Notes: generated by a model not told the origin, from the sequence alone. 33,832 nt of DNA from Actinomyces sp. (GCF_030530635.1 NZ_JAUMUL010000036.1:1-33832), one strand, 5' to 3'. Shown: positions 15,289-23,995, counted from the stretch's first letter. Made by a program: numbers and translations.

Positions 15289-16072
15289 TCGATTCACCGG
15301 TGTGGGCGCCTCATCCAGGGGCGCCCGCACCGCCAACCCGCCCGCCGCCCAATGCGGAGCCGACGACGGCGCATACGCTCCCGCCCCCGACGCCTACGCC
15401 GATTCCCTGCTGGTTCGAGTCAGCTCGGTCGTCTACCAGGCGGCCGCCCTCGCCATCGGTGCGACGCCGTTGATCGCTCCTGCGGCGGTCGGCATGCTCC
15501 TGCTCGACGGCGCCTCCGCCTGGTCGCTACTGGTGCTGACGCTGGTCTGGGCGCTGGCACTGACCGCCCTGCCCGCCGTTGTCTACGCCGTCACCCGACC
15601 CGGATGGACCTTCGACCCCTCGGCGCGGTATCGGATCTCCGCCCTGTGGCGCGGCTGGCGCGGGGCGGTCGCCCAGTTCGGGCCCATCGCCGTGCTCGCC
15701 GTCGCACTGACGGTGGGGCTGGCGGGCTCTACCGCCGGACTGGGGGGTGGACCGCGCGCGGCGGTCCTTACCCTGCTCGCGGTCGTGGGCCTGGGCGTGG
15801 GGCGTGTGGGCGCGATCATCGCCCTGTTCAGCTTCAGAAGCGCCGACCTGTTCGTGCTCACGGCCGTCATGACTATTCGCGACGCCGTCGGAACCCTGTT
15901 CCTCGCCGGCATCGGTGCGGCGGGCATGCTGATCGCCCTGCACGCCCCGGCGGTTCTGATGCTCGCCTGGGTGCCGCTGTGCGCCCTGGTGGCGCCTGCC
16001 ACCCGCGGGCAGCGGCGCACCCTCACCGAGCAGTTCACGCGTCCTGCCGCACCGACATCCACGGAGGCATGA
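15281..16072 (+). CDS. DUF624 (YesL-like) membrane protein
   Basis: A protein of 263 residues. After a Pro/Ala-rich N terminus of about 45 residues come roughly five hydrophobic segments, including VYQAAALAIGATPLIAPAAVGMLLL and WSLLVLTLVWALALTALPAVVYAV. This is the topology of DUF624/YesL proteins. These recur beside LplABC-type sugar importers in Firmicutes and Actinobacteria. Their role is undefined, and a part in transport or in sensing has been supposed. It overlaps lplA by 8 bp and its stop directly abuts the GH42 start codon, so it is in the operon. The assignment rests on topology, length and neighbourhood more than on sharp motifs. Confidence 0.68.
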   Translation: MADRFTGVGASSRGARTANPPAAQCGADDGAYAPAPDAYADSLLVRVSSVVYQAAALAIGATPLIAPAAVGMLLLDGASAWSLLVLTLVWALALTALPAVVYAVTRPGWTFDPSARYRISALWRGWRGAVAQFGPIAVLAVALTVGLAGSTAGLGGGPRAAVLTLLAVVGLGVGRVGAIIALFSFRSADLFVLTAVMTIRDAVGTLFLAGIGAAGMLIALHAPAVLMLAWVPLCALVAPATRGQRRTLTEQFTRPAAPTSTEA

Positions 16073-18064
16073 ATGCATCGGCCCAGGCACATTCTGCATG
16101 GTGGCGACTACAACCCCGAGCAATGGGACGACGCCACTATCGACTCCGATCTGGCGGCCCTGGCCGCGGCCGGCGTCAACACGCTCACGCTCAACGTCTT
16201 CGGCTGGGCAGACGTGCAGCCCAGCCCCGACCGCTTCGAATGGGACCGGCTAGATGCGCTCATGGGCCGCGTTCACGCGGCCGGATTCGGCGTTATCCTG
16301 GCCACTCCGACGGCGGCGCTGCCACCCTGGTTGGCGGCGGCCGAGCCGAGCACCATGCGCGTCGACTTCGAGGGGCGTCGCCACGGCTACGGCCAGCGGC
16401 ACCACTTCTGTCCCACCTCGGCGGTATTCCGCGAGTACTCCGGGCGTATCGCCGCGGCGCTGGCGCGGCGGTATCATTCCCACTCGGCCCTGCTCGCGTG
16501 GCATATCGGCAACGAGTACGGCGGCGCCTGCTACTGCGAAGACTGTGCCGCCGGATTCCGCCGCTGGCTGCTGCACACGCACGGCGGGCTGGACGCGCTC
16601 AACCGCGATTGGTGCACACAGATCTGGTCCCACCGCTTCACCGCCATCGACCAGATCCCCGCCCCCAATGCGCTCACCGAGCACTGGGGCGGCCCCTACC
16701 GCAGCGGCTTCCCGATCATCACCCTGGAGTACAAGCGGTACATGACCGAGCAGTTCGCCGCCTGCCTGGAGGCGGAGATGGACCAGGTGCGGTGCCACGA
16801 CACCGCCCATCCGGTCACCACCAATCTCATGGGCCCCTACGAGCACCTGGACTACTTCCGCTTCGCCCGGGACCTCGACGTCGTCGCCTGGGACAACTAT
16901 CCGCGCACCACCCGCCCCGGGCCGGAGATGGCCTTCAACCACTCGCTCATGCGCGCCGTCGCCCGGGGCAAGCCCCTGTGGTTGATGGAGCAGGCGCCCG
17001 TGGCGACCACCTGCCGTGACGTCAACCCCACCCGGCCACCGGGTGTGCTGCGGCGCTGGAGTCTGCAGGCGCTCGCGCAAGGCTGCGACACGGTGCTCCA
17101 CTTCCAGATGCGCAGCGCCCCGGCGGGCTCGGAGATGTGGTTCGGCGGCGTCCTGGACCATCGTGGCCGTACCGATACGCGTACCTACCGCGAGGTCGCC
17201 GCACTCGGACGGGAACTGAGACGACTCGGCGACCTGGTGGGCGGCCGCGTCCAGGCGCGTGCTGCCGTGTTGATGGACTGGGAGTCCTGGTGGTATTCCC
17301 GCGTAGTCGACGGCTTTTCCGACCACTGGGATCTGGTTGAGCAGGCCCGGGGATGGCACGAGGCGCTGGCCCGTCAGGTGGGCGGGGTGGACGTGACCGA
17401 CGGGCGTGATGACCTGTCCCGGTACGAGCTCGTCGTCGCCCCCAGTGTGTATCTGGCCCACGACGACGTCGTTCAGTCCCTGTGCGCATACGTGGCCGCA
17501 GGCGGCACGCTTGTGGCCGGGCCCTTGTCCTTCGCCACCGCCGCCACCGGGCGCGTCCTGATCGACACGCGCGTGGACGAGTTGCTCGGCTGCCAAATCG
17601 AGGAGCGTGACGCACGCGCACCGGGAGACGGCGTCGAGCTGTTGCTTCCCGACGGAACCGCCGACACCGCCCACCACCTCTTCGAGGTTCTGCGCCCCAC
17701 TGGCGGGCGGGTGATCGGAACCTGGGAGTCCGGCTGGTTCGCGGGCACCGCCGCCCTCATCCGGAACGAGTTCGGCAGGGGCGCCGTGATCCGCCTGGGG
17801 GCGCTACTGAGCCGGGCCGGGCGGGGCCGTCTGATCGATTCGCTGATCCAACCCTCCCCGGGCCATCCGGGCGTCGAAGAACTGGAGCACACCGTCCGCA
17901 CCGGCTCGGGAGGTACCTTCGACTTCGCGCTCAACCACGGGCGCCTGCCGGCTCAGTGGACCCCGCCCGCCGACGCCACCGACCTGCTGACCGGGGTGCG
18001 CGCATACGCGGGCCGGCCACTGACCATTCCGGCCGGACAGGTGCGTGTGCTGCGACGGAACTGA
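16073..18064 (+). CDS. GH42 family glycosidase (beta-galactosidase or alpha-L-arabinopyranosidase type)
   Basis: A protein of 663 residues with the three-domain GH42 plan: TIM barrel, trimerisation domain, small C-terminal beta domain. The opening HGGDYNPEQW is diagnostic. The acid/base is E148 in WHIGNEYGG and the nucleophile E306 in WLMEQAPV. The structural zinc cysteines of the Thermus enzyme are all kept (C113, C153, C155, C158, the last three with identical spacing). There is no signal peptide, so it is cytoplasmic. ACGGAGG lies just ahead of the ATG, which directly follows the DUF624 stop. GH42 enzymes usually cleave beta-galactosides. Here the gene is locked between an aldouronate-type importer and GH67, so a side-chain galactose or L-arabinopyranose of xylan is a more fitting substrate. 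That is an inference. Confidence 0.9.
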   Translation: MHRPRHILHGGDYNPEQWDDATIDSDLAALAAAGVNTLTLNVFGWADVQPSPDRFEWDRLDALMGRVHAAGFGVILATPTAALPPWLAAAEPSTMRVDFEGRRHGYGQRHHFCPTSAVFREYSGRIAAALARRYHSHSALLAWHIGNEYGGACYCEDCAAGFRRWLLHTHGGLDALNRDWCTQIWSHRFTAIDQIPAPNALTEHWGGPYRSGFPIITLEYKRYMTEQFAACLEAEMDQVRCHDTAHPVTTNLMGPYEHLDYFRFARDLDVVAWDNYPRTTRPGPEMAFNHSLMRAVARGKPLWLMEQAPVATTCRDVNPTRPPGVLRRWSLQALAQGCDTVLHFQMRSAPAGSEMWFGGVLDHRGRTDTRTYREVAALGRELRRLGDLVGGRVQARAAVLMDWESWWYSRVVDGFSDHWDLVEQARGWHEALARQVGGVDVTDGRDDLSRYELVVAPSVYLAHDDVVQSLCAYVAAGGTLVAGPLSFATAATGRVLIDTRVDELLGCQIEERDARAPGDGVELLLPDGTADTAHHLFEVLRPTGGRVIGTWESGWFAGTAALIRNEFGRGAVIRLGALLSRAGRGRLIDSLIQPSPGHPGVEELEHTVRTGSGGTFDFALNHGRLPAQWTPPADATDLLTGVRAYAGRPLTIPAGQVRVLRRN

Positions 18065-18122
18065 CCGGCGGTGGACGGCGCGGACCCCGGTCGTCCCCGA
18101 TGCCCTCACCAGGAGAGACCAC

Positions 18123-20171
18123 ATGACCTCCACAGCCCCATTCGCCACCAGTTCAGCTATGTGGCTCGAGCCGGCCACCAAGCCGTGGCTGGCCGCATAC
18201 GCGCCCCTGACCCTGGGGGAGGAGGAGCTGGTGGCTCAGGCCGCTCACGACTGGCGCCGGTTGGCGGCCTCATACGCCGATGGCCACACGCCGGGAACAG
18301 GTCCCCGGCGCGCACTGAGTATTACCACCCGCGCACATACCGATCGGCTGCCGGTCGCCCTGGCCGAACCTGCGAGGCGGGCCCTGGCGGGGCAGGCACC
18401 TGGCCCCGAGGGCTACGTCGTCGTCCGGGATGAGGTGGGTGATCTGGCCGTGGTGGGCGTGGACGGGGCCGGCGCCCTGTACGGCACCCTGCGGCTGCTC
18501 ACCGTCGGCCCCGAGGCGCTGCTGGGGGATCGGGGCGTCACCACCGCCTCGCCGGACCTGCCGCTGCGCATGCTCGACCACTGGGACAACCTCGTGCCCC
18601 ACCCCGTCATGGGGGCGGTGGAGCGTGGCTACGCCGGCGATTCGGTGTTCTTCGAGGCCGGCTCCCTGGCGCCAGACGCGGACCGCATTGATGACTACGC
18701 ACTGGTTCTGGCCTCGCTCGGCATCAACGCCGTGTGCCTGAACAATGTCAACGTTCATGCCACGGAGGCGACCTTGCTGACGGAGCGCCTCAAGTTGGTG
18801 CAGGCCATTGCCCACGTCCTGCGCCGGCGCCACATCACCACCTTCATCGCCGTCGACTTCGCCGCACCCATGACCCTGGGCGGCATGGACACCTGCGACC
18901 CGCTGGATACGCACGTGCGGCGGTGGTGGCGGGCGACGACTGGCGCCGTGTATGCAGCCGTCCCCGATCTGGGCGGGTACGTGGCCAAGGCCGACTCCGA
19001 GGGGCGCCCGGGACCGTCTCAGTACGGACGCGACCATGCCGACGGTGCCAACATGCTGGCGGCCGCGCTCGCACCGCACGGTGGGCAGGTTATGTGGCGC
19101 TGCTTCGTGTACAACCACCGTCAGGACTGGCGCGACCGCACCCTGGACCGGGCCCGCGCCGCCTACGATCACTTCATGCCCCTGGACGGACGCTTCGCCG
19201 ATAACGTCCTGCTGCAGATCAAGCACGGGCCGCTCGACTTCCAGGTGCGTGAACCGGTATCGCCGCTTCTGCTGGGCCTGCGCCGTACCCGGGTGGCTCT
19301 GGAGCTGCAGGTTGCCCAGGAGTACACCGGGCACGCCTGGGACACCTACTTCCTGCCGACCGCCTGGCGGGAGGTGCTCGACCTGGACGTCGCCGGTGAC
19401 GGCGGCACCGACCTGGGTGAGGACCTGGCCGGACGATCGGGTTCGGCGATGGTCGGCGTCGCCGGGGTGGGGAGGGACTGGAACTGGACCGGCAACACTT
19501 TCTCCCAGGCCAACCTGTATGGCTACGGCCGCCTGGCCTGGGACCTGCATGCGGATCCCGCGTACATCGCCCGCGAGTGGGCCGCCGCCTCCTTCGTCGG
19601 CGATGCGGACCTGCACGCGGCACTGGTGCGCATCCTGCTGACCTCCCGTGAGGCGTATGAGAACTACACCGCCCCGCTCGGGGTCGGCTTCATGGTCATG
19701 CCCGGCAGCCACTACGGGCCCAGCATCGACGGCTACGAGTACTCCCCGTGGGGGACCTACCACTTCGCCGATCGTTACGGCGTGGGCGTGGACCGCACAC
19801 CGTCGGGGTCGGGCTACACCGAGCAGTACCCGGCGGCGCTTGCGGCCCGCTACCGCTCACTGGAGGAGTGTCCGGAACGGCTGCTGCTCTTCTTCCACCA
19901 CCTGCGCTATGACCAGGTGCTGCCCCGCTCCGGAGTGACGCTGATACAGCGCATCTACAACACCCACTTCCAGGGGGTCGAGCAGGTGCGTGCGATGCGG
20001 CGCGAGTGGGAGGCGGTGCGGGGGCAGGTGCCCGAGCCCATCCGCAGCGACGTCGACCGCCGCTGGCGGGCCCAGGAGCGCAACGCCATTGAATGGCGCG
20101 ACCAGGTGTGTACCTACTTCCTGCGCCACAGTGGTATCCCGGATGCGGCCGGGCGCACCGTCTACCTCTGA
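18123..20171 (+). CDS. aguA: GH67 alpha-glucuronidase
   Basis: A protein of 682 residues, the usual GH67 length. It removes (4-O-methyl)glucuronic acid from the non-reducing end of short aldouronates inside the cell. MLDHWDNLVPHPVMGAVERG and RGYAGDSVFFE are family landmarks. The catalytic residues are E293 in KADSEGRPGP, D372 in GPLDFQVREP and E400 in QVAQEYTG. Their spacing (79 and 28) equals that of E285, D364 and E392 in characterised enzymes. There is no signal peptide. AGGAGAGACC precedes the ATG at 18123. It ends the six-gene operon and is followed by the third copy of the 41-bp repeat. The glucuronate released can enter the uxuB-uxuA-kdgK-eda route at 117-4733. Confidence 0.96.
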   Translation: MTSTAPFATSSAMWLEPATKPWLAAYAPLTLGEEELVAQAAHDWRRLAASYADGHTPGTGPRRALSITTRAHTDRLPVALAEPARRALAGQAPGPEGYVVVRDEVGDLAVVGVDGAGALYGTLRLLTVGPEALLGDRGVTTASPDLPLRMLDHWDNLVPHPVMGAVERGYAGDSVFFEAGSLAPDADRIDDYALVLASLGINAVCLNNVNVHATEATLLTERLKLVQAIAHVLRRRHITTFIAVDFAAPMTLGGMDTCDPLDTHVRRWWRATTGAVYAAVPDLGGYVAKADSEGRPGPSQYGRDHADGANMLAAALAPHGGQVMWRCFVYNHRQDWRDRTLDRARAAYDHFMPLDGRFADNVLLQIKHGPLDFQVREPVSPLLLGLRRTRVALELQVAQEYTGHAWDTYFLPTAWREVLDLDVAGDGGTDLGEDLAGRSGSAMVGVAGVGRDWNWTGNTFSQANLYGYGRLAWDLHADPAYIAREWAAASFVGDADLHAALVRILLTSREAYENYTAPLGVGFMVMPGSHYGPSIDGYEYSPWGTYHFADRYGVGVDRTPSGSGYTEQYPAALAARYRSLEECPERLLLFFHHLRYDQVLPRSGVTLIQRIYNTHFQGVEQVRAMRREWEAVRGQVPEPIRSDVDRRWRAQERNAIEWRDQVCTYFLRHSGIPDAAGRTVYL

Positions 20172-20195
20172 GCCTGCCCCTGAGCCTCTCCTTCG

Positions 20196-20236
20196 TCGAG
20201 ATCGGTCGTTGTTACCGTCGAGGTCGGTCGATATGG
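20196..20236 (+). repeat. 41-bp 3'-end repeat, copy 3
   Basis: The third copy, 24 bp after the GH67 stop, with the two units starting at 20196 and 20218 and the terminal GATATGG. It agrees most closely with copy 2 at 9035. Here no other hairpin separates the gene from the repeat, so if the element has a role in 3' ends this copy should show it most plainly. Confidence 0.8.
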
Positions 20237-20312
20237 CGCCAGGGCCGGTTCTCTGGCTGCCGGAACGTTCGAGAACGGCGCAATGTGTGGCTCTCCGAGC
20301 CACCGAGAGGGA

Positions 20313-20354
20313 TTTCGGTACGAAACACAACGAAATTATTGTGGTCGAATTTCG
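20313..20354. promoter_or_regulatory. CGAAA-box cluster upstream of the xylanase
   Basis: TTTCG-GTA-CGAAA (20313-20325) is followed by CGAAATT (20331-20337) and its inverted partner AATTTCG (20348-20354). The second palindrome overlaps the proposed -35 region. The half-sites match those at the esterase, lplB and second-importer promoters. The rest of the 355-bp gap between GH67 and the xylanase contains the 41-bp repeat and otherwise nothing recognisable. Confidence 0.48.
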
Positions 20355-20367
20355 GAACGTGTAGTGT
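20339..20367 (+). promoter_or_regulatory. Possible xylanase promoter
   Basis: TTGTGG (20339-20344), a 17-bp spacer and TAGTGT (20362-20367) are a weak match to a sigma-70 promoter, placed within the CGAAA-box cluster and 160 bp ahead of the xylanase start. The position over the operator-like palindrome is what makes it credible. Confidence 0.33.
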
Positions 20368-20526
20368 CATGACTGCGGGCCAGCGTCGGCCGGCATCCCT
20401 AATCATCCTGTCTGTCTGGATACGTCGCCACGAACACGCTCATGTCGGTCCGTACCGCCGCATGGAGATTCACCGTCGTCTCGTGCCATGCGTCTGGGCG
20501 GATGGGCCAACAGCAAAGGCACACGC

Positions 20527-22467
20527 ATGCGCATAGCACAACCCCGGCGTCCTCGCCGGATCCGCCTGCTCGGGGCGGCCGTCGTGGCCGCCGTCGCGAT
20601 CGCGGGCATGACCGTGGGGGCGGCCGCCGTCGAAGCTCCGACGGAGCCCCAGCCCTATGCGGTCAGCTACTCCAACTTCGAGTCCAGTCAGCCCGATAAT
20701 CCCTGGGCCCCACGCGGTGAGGGCGTCACCGCCGTCACCACCAACGAGGTCCGTCGCAGTCCCTGGAACAGCCTGTACGTCACCGGTCGCACTCAGGCCT
20801 GGCACGGAGTGGAGATCGCCATCGGCGACTTCATGGAGGCGGGCCAGTCCTATGACGTCACCGCCTGGGTGCGTCTCCCGGACGAGGCGGCCTCCACCCG
20901 GGCCAAGCTCACCGCCGCCCAGAGCGACGGGCGGTACGTGGAGATCACCCCACCCGCCGAGGTCGGCCAGGAGTGGGTGGAGCTAACCGGCAGCTACTCG
21001 CCGGCCGCGGGCGAGGAGGGGACCATATACATCGAGCTGGAAGACCCCACCGCCTCCTTCTACGTGGACGACGCCGCCATCACCGCCTACGCCTGCGGGC
21101 GCGGCCCGGTTGACGACTCCACCGCTCTGCTGGATGCCCTGCCCTACCCGGTGGGCGCGGCGGTTACGGCCAACACCGTCCAGGGCGACTCGCTGAAGCT
21201 GCTGAATCGGCACTTCAACCAGGTCACCCCGGAGAACTTCATGAAGCCGGAGGCCTGGTACAACGCCGACCACAGCTTCGTCACCGAGAACGCCGAGGCA
21301 GATGCGGTCATGGACTGGGCGCAGTCCACCGGTGGCCGCGTGTACGGACACGTGCTCGTATGGCACTCCCAGACCCCCGACTGGCTGTTCCAGCACGAGG
21401 ACGGCACCCTCCTGTCGGGTGACTCCGAGGCCGACCGGCAGGAGCTGCGCGAGCGCATGCGCACCCACATCAACAATGTGGCCAAGTACCTGGCGGACAA
21501 GTACGGGCTGTTCGGCTCGGACACCAACCCGTTGGTGGCCTTCGACGTGGTGAACGAGGTCATCACCGACGGCCCCTCGCCCGAGACCGACGGGCTGCGC
21601 GACTCCTACTGGTACCAGATTCTGGGTGAGGAGTTCATCGACGACGCCTTCGTCTTCGCCAACGAGGCCTTCAACTCCACCTACGCCGCTCCCGGCGTCG
21701 ACCACCCGGTGACGCTGTTCATCAACGAGTACAACACCCAGTACGGCACCGACACCTCCTCCAAGACCGGGCGCTACCACGCCCTGATCGAGCGGCTGGT
21801 GGCGCGCGGCGTCCCGATCGACGGCGTCGGGCACCAGTTCCACGCCTGGCTCGACGACGACGTCGAGGGCTTCGGAACGGCCATGAGCGCCTTCGACGAC
21901 CTGCCGCTGGTGCAGGCGGTCACCGAACTGGACGTGCCCACCCGCACCGGCACACCCGTGGACACCCAGACGCTGCTGGATCAGGGACGCTTCTACCAGC
22001 GCCTGTTCCAGATGTTCGCGGAACAGGATGCCAAGCGGGACTTGTTCTCGGTGACGCTGTGGGGCCTGGTTGACTCCGGCTCCTGGCGGTTCTACGAGGG
22101 TGACCCGCTGCTGTTCGACCCGTACTACCACGGCAAGTGGGCCTACGCGGCGGCCATCGGTGGGGAGATTCCGGCGACGCCGCAGGTGTGCGCCGCGCCG
22201 GTGCCCACTGCCGCGCCAACTGAGAGGCCGACGCCGCAGCCCTCGGCGGGCACCGCTCGGCCCTCCGCCTCGGCCACACCGAATGACAGTGGCCCGCCCG
22301 CGCCCACGGGAGATCCAACCGCCTCGCCAATAGGAGCAGTGCCCTCACCGGCTGGCGGTGGTAGTCCCCTGGCACGCACCGGCGCCGAGGCGCTGGTCCT
22401 TCCGGCAGCAGCCCTGCTACTGGGCGCGGGCACGCTGCTGCTACGGGCTCGACGCCGGATCGGCTGA
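20527..22467 (+). CDS. Secreted, wall-anchored GH10 endo-beta-1,4-xylanase
   Basis: A protein of 646 residues that cuts the xylan backbone outside the cell. A basic signal peptide (RRPRRIRLLGAAVVAAVAIAG, ending near residue 37) leads into a beta-sandwich of about residues 46-182 resembling CBM22/CBM4-9. The GH10 barrel (about 197-560) follows, with acid/base E344 in FDVVNEVI and nucleophile E467 in VTELDV. VYGHVLVWHSQTPDW is also typical. A Pro/Thr/Ser-rich linker leads to LARTG (615-619), a hydrophobic segment and RARRR, a sortase sorting signal of the LAxTG type used by class E sortases in actinobacteria. The ATG at 20527 follows AAAGG. An upstream ATG at 20488 would only lengthen the signal peptide. 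Confidence 0.94.
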   Translation: MRIAQPRRPRRIRLLGAAVVAAVAIAGMTVGAAAVEAPTEPQPYAVSYSNFESSQPDNPWAPRGEGVTAVTTNEVRRSPWNSLYVTGRTQAWHGVEIAIGDFMEAGQSYDVTAWVRLPDEAASTRAKLTAAQSDGRYVEITPPAEVGQEWVELTGSYSPAAGEEGTIYIELEDPTASFYVDDAAITAYACGRGPVDDSTALLDALPYPVGAAVTANTVQGDSLKLLNRHFNQVTPENFMKPEAWYNADHSFVTENAEADAVMDWAQSTGGRVYGHVLVWHSQTPDWLFQHEDGTLLSGDSEADRQELRERMRTHINNVAKYLADKYGLFGSDTNPLVAFDVVNEVITDGPSPETDGLRDSYWYQILGEEFIDDAFVFANEAFNSTYAAPGVDHPVTLFINEYNTQYGTDTSSKTGRYHALIERLVARGVPIDGVGHQFHAWLDDDVEGFGTAMSAFDDLPLVQAVTELDVPTRTGTPVDTQTLLDQGRFYQRLFQMFAEQDAKRDLFSVTLWGLVDSGSWRFYEGDPLLFDPYYHGKWAYAAAIGGEIPATPQVCAAPVPTAAPTERPTPQPSAGTARPSASATPNDSGPPAPTGDPTASPIGAVPSPAGGGSPLARTGAEALVLPAAALLLGAGTLLLRARRRIG

Positions 22468-22539
22468 GACTCCCGTAACCGGGGCGGTACGACCCGGCCA
22501 CGGGGCGCGCCGGTCGGGGGACGCTACTCGCCGGCGCCG

Positions 22540-22575
22540 CGGGAGGGTGCGATGGGAGGCCGTCGCACCCTCCCG
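22540..22575 (+). terminator. Strong stem-loop after the xylanase
   Basis: CGGGAGGGTGCGA (22540-22552) pairs perfectly with TCGCACCCTCCCG (22563-22575) across a 10-nt loop. It starts 72 bp after the xylanase stop and is followed by TCGTATT. This is the best terminator-like hairpin on the plus strand in the window. Confidence 0.7.
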
Positions 22576-22648
22576 TCGTATTGCGGCCGGAGCACCGTGC
22601 TCGCGCCGATAACCCGATAAACCCCCCGAAGTCCAAAGGGGCAAGGGA

Positions 22649-22744
22649 ATGGCCCGGCAGCTGAGCGAAGTATTCGAATCTCTCGCTCATCTGATCCGGG
22701 CCATTGGTGTCCTTGTGGATGCCCTCGGCAGGTGGCTCAACTGA
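22649..22744 (+). CDS. Putative 31-residue amphipathic peptide
   Basis: A small ORF encodes 31 residues between the xylanase terminator and the stop of the convergent LacI gene. It begins MARQLSEVFESLAHLIR and ends VDALGRWLN. AAGGG lies directly ahead of the ATG, with AAAGGGG a few bases earlier. Hydrophobic residues (L5, V8, F9, L12, L15, I16, I19, L22, V23, L26, W29, L30) recur every three to four positions. The polar residues fall on the opposite face, so a single amphipathic helix with no signal peptide is expected. Such peptides may bind membranes. Nothing in the family context names it, and chance cannot be excluded for an ORF this short. No clear promoter was seen between the terminator and the ATG. 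Confidence 0.35.
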   Translation: MARQLSEVFESLAHLIRAIGVLVDALGRWLN

Positions 22745-22762
22745 GCCGCTTGCGTCGGGAAG

Positions 22763-23890
22763 TCATCCGGTCGCCGCCGGATGGCTCCCCTCCACTGTGC
22801 CCGTCGGTGCGCCGTCCTGACAAGTCGAACAGGTGTGCAGGGGCGGTGCGGTTGAGTCGCGTACTACGAGACTGGTTGCCAGTTCGATGGGGGATAGGGC
22901 GCGGGAGCCGTGGGAGGTGGCCAGGCGGATGACAGTGCGCATGGCCTCGGCGCCGATGTCTACCAGGGGTTGGTGGATCGTGGTGAGCCTGGGCGAGCAG
23001 ACGGTGGCGGTCAGGGTGTCGTCGAAGCCCACGACCGACAGGTCCTCGGGTACGCGCAGGCCGCGGCGTCGGGCTGCCTCAATGACGCCGACCGCGGTGG
23101 CGTCGCAGCCGGCGACGATGGCGGTGGGCGGCTTCTGGAGGTCCAGCAGGTGTCCGCCCTGGACCAGGCCGGAGTCGTAGTCGAAGCCTCCGGCGCGCAC
23201 CAGTTGGGGTTCCGGGGTGATGCCGGCGGTGGCCAGGGCGCTGCGATATCCGGCGAGTCGCTCGGTCGCGGGGATGGACTCCAATGGCCCGGTGACGATG
23301 CCGATGCGGCGGTGGCCCAGTTCGAGCAGGTGCGTTACGGCCTGCTGGCCGCCGCGGTGGTTGGTGGCGCCGATTGATGAGGTCCCCTCGGGGACCGCGG
23401 TGGCGGGATCGACGGCTACCAGTGGAACGCTCAACTCAGCGGCCGAGTTAACCATTGCCGGGGTGACGCCCGTGGTGACCAGCACGACCCCGTAGGAGGA
23501 TGACAGCACCTCCAACACACTGCGCTCCCACGCCTGGTGGTGCGCCTGATCCAACTGGTCCATCGCCGAGCCGATGTGGCGCACCCGCAGCCAGACTCCG
23601 TCCAGTTCGGCCTCCTCCAACAGGCCCCGCAGCACGTAAGCGGCGTACTGGGTGTCCACCGAGTCGAACACCGCCGTCACCGGGTGTGCCGCCTGATCCG
23701 TGCCGCCGGCGGGCAGTGAGGTCATCGGGGTGCGGTAGCCGAGCTCACGCGCTGCGGCCAGCACGGCCGTCCGGGTCGGGGCGGAGATGACCGGGTCCGC
23801 CCGCAGCGCCTTGGAGACGGTGGCCACCGAAACTCCCGCACGGGCGGCGACGGCGGCCTGCGTTGGACCTGAGGAACGCGGACGGGACAT
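22763..23890 (-). CDS. LacI-family transcriptional regulator of the second importer
   Basis: A protein of 375 residues. The helix-turn-helix reads TQAAVAARAGVSVATVSKALRADPVIS, followed by the sensor domain (VTAVFDSVDTQYAAYVLRGLL ... VVGFDDTLTATVCSPRLTTIHQPL). The ATG at 23890 follows GAGGAGG. The open frame runs further upstream but without homology. The C terminus carries about 27 residues beyond the usual family end (from PPLHTCSTCQ), a short Cys/Ser/Pro tail that may be a lost stop codon. The gene diverges from the oligosaccharide importer, whose leader holds the palindrome CGAAAATGTTTTCG. The arrangement matches BxlR-type repressors of xylooligosaccharide uptake in Streptomyces. It is related to the other LacI protein here. 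Confidence 0.87.
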   Translation of the reverse strand: MSRPRSSGPTQAAVAARAGVSVATVSKALRADPVISAPTRTAVLAAARELGYRTPMTSLPAGGTDQAAHPVTAVFDSVDTQYAAYVLRGLLEEAELDGVWLRVRHIGSAMDQLDQAHHQAWERSVLEVLSSSYGVVLVTTGVTPAMVNSAAELSVPLVAVDPATAVPEGTSSIGATNHRGGQQAVTHLLELGHRRIGIVTGPLESIPATERLAGYRSALATAGITPEPQLVRAGGFDYDSGLVQGGHLLDLQKPPTAIVAGCDATAVGVIEAARRRGLRVPEDLSVVGFDDTLTATVCSPRLTTIHQPLVDIGAEAMRTVIRLATSHGSRALSPIELATSLVVRDSTAPPLHTCSTCQDGAPTGTVEGSHPAATG

Positions 23891-23995
23891 AGGCAGCCTC
23901 CTCGCTGGAGCAGAGATTTCATTTATTTTCACACATGGGGGCACCGAAGGTGGTGGCCGTAATGTGATCGTTATCGATGGCGGCATTATTCTGCA

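Noticed and set aside
13606..15336. Minus-strand open frame of 576 codons opposite the LplA-like gene
   Set aside because: It is antisense to a clear lipoprotein gene and has the composition of a mirror frame. No start signal is evident.
16250..17677. Long minus-strand open frame opposite the GH42 gene
   Set aside because: Same cause: GH42 motifs, including both catalytic glutamates, run through the plus strand here, and the antisense product resembles nothing.
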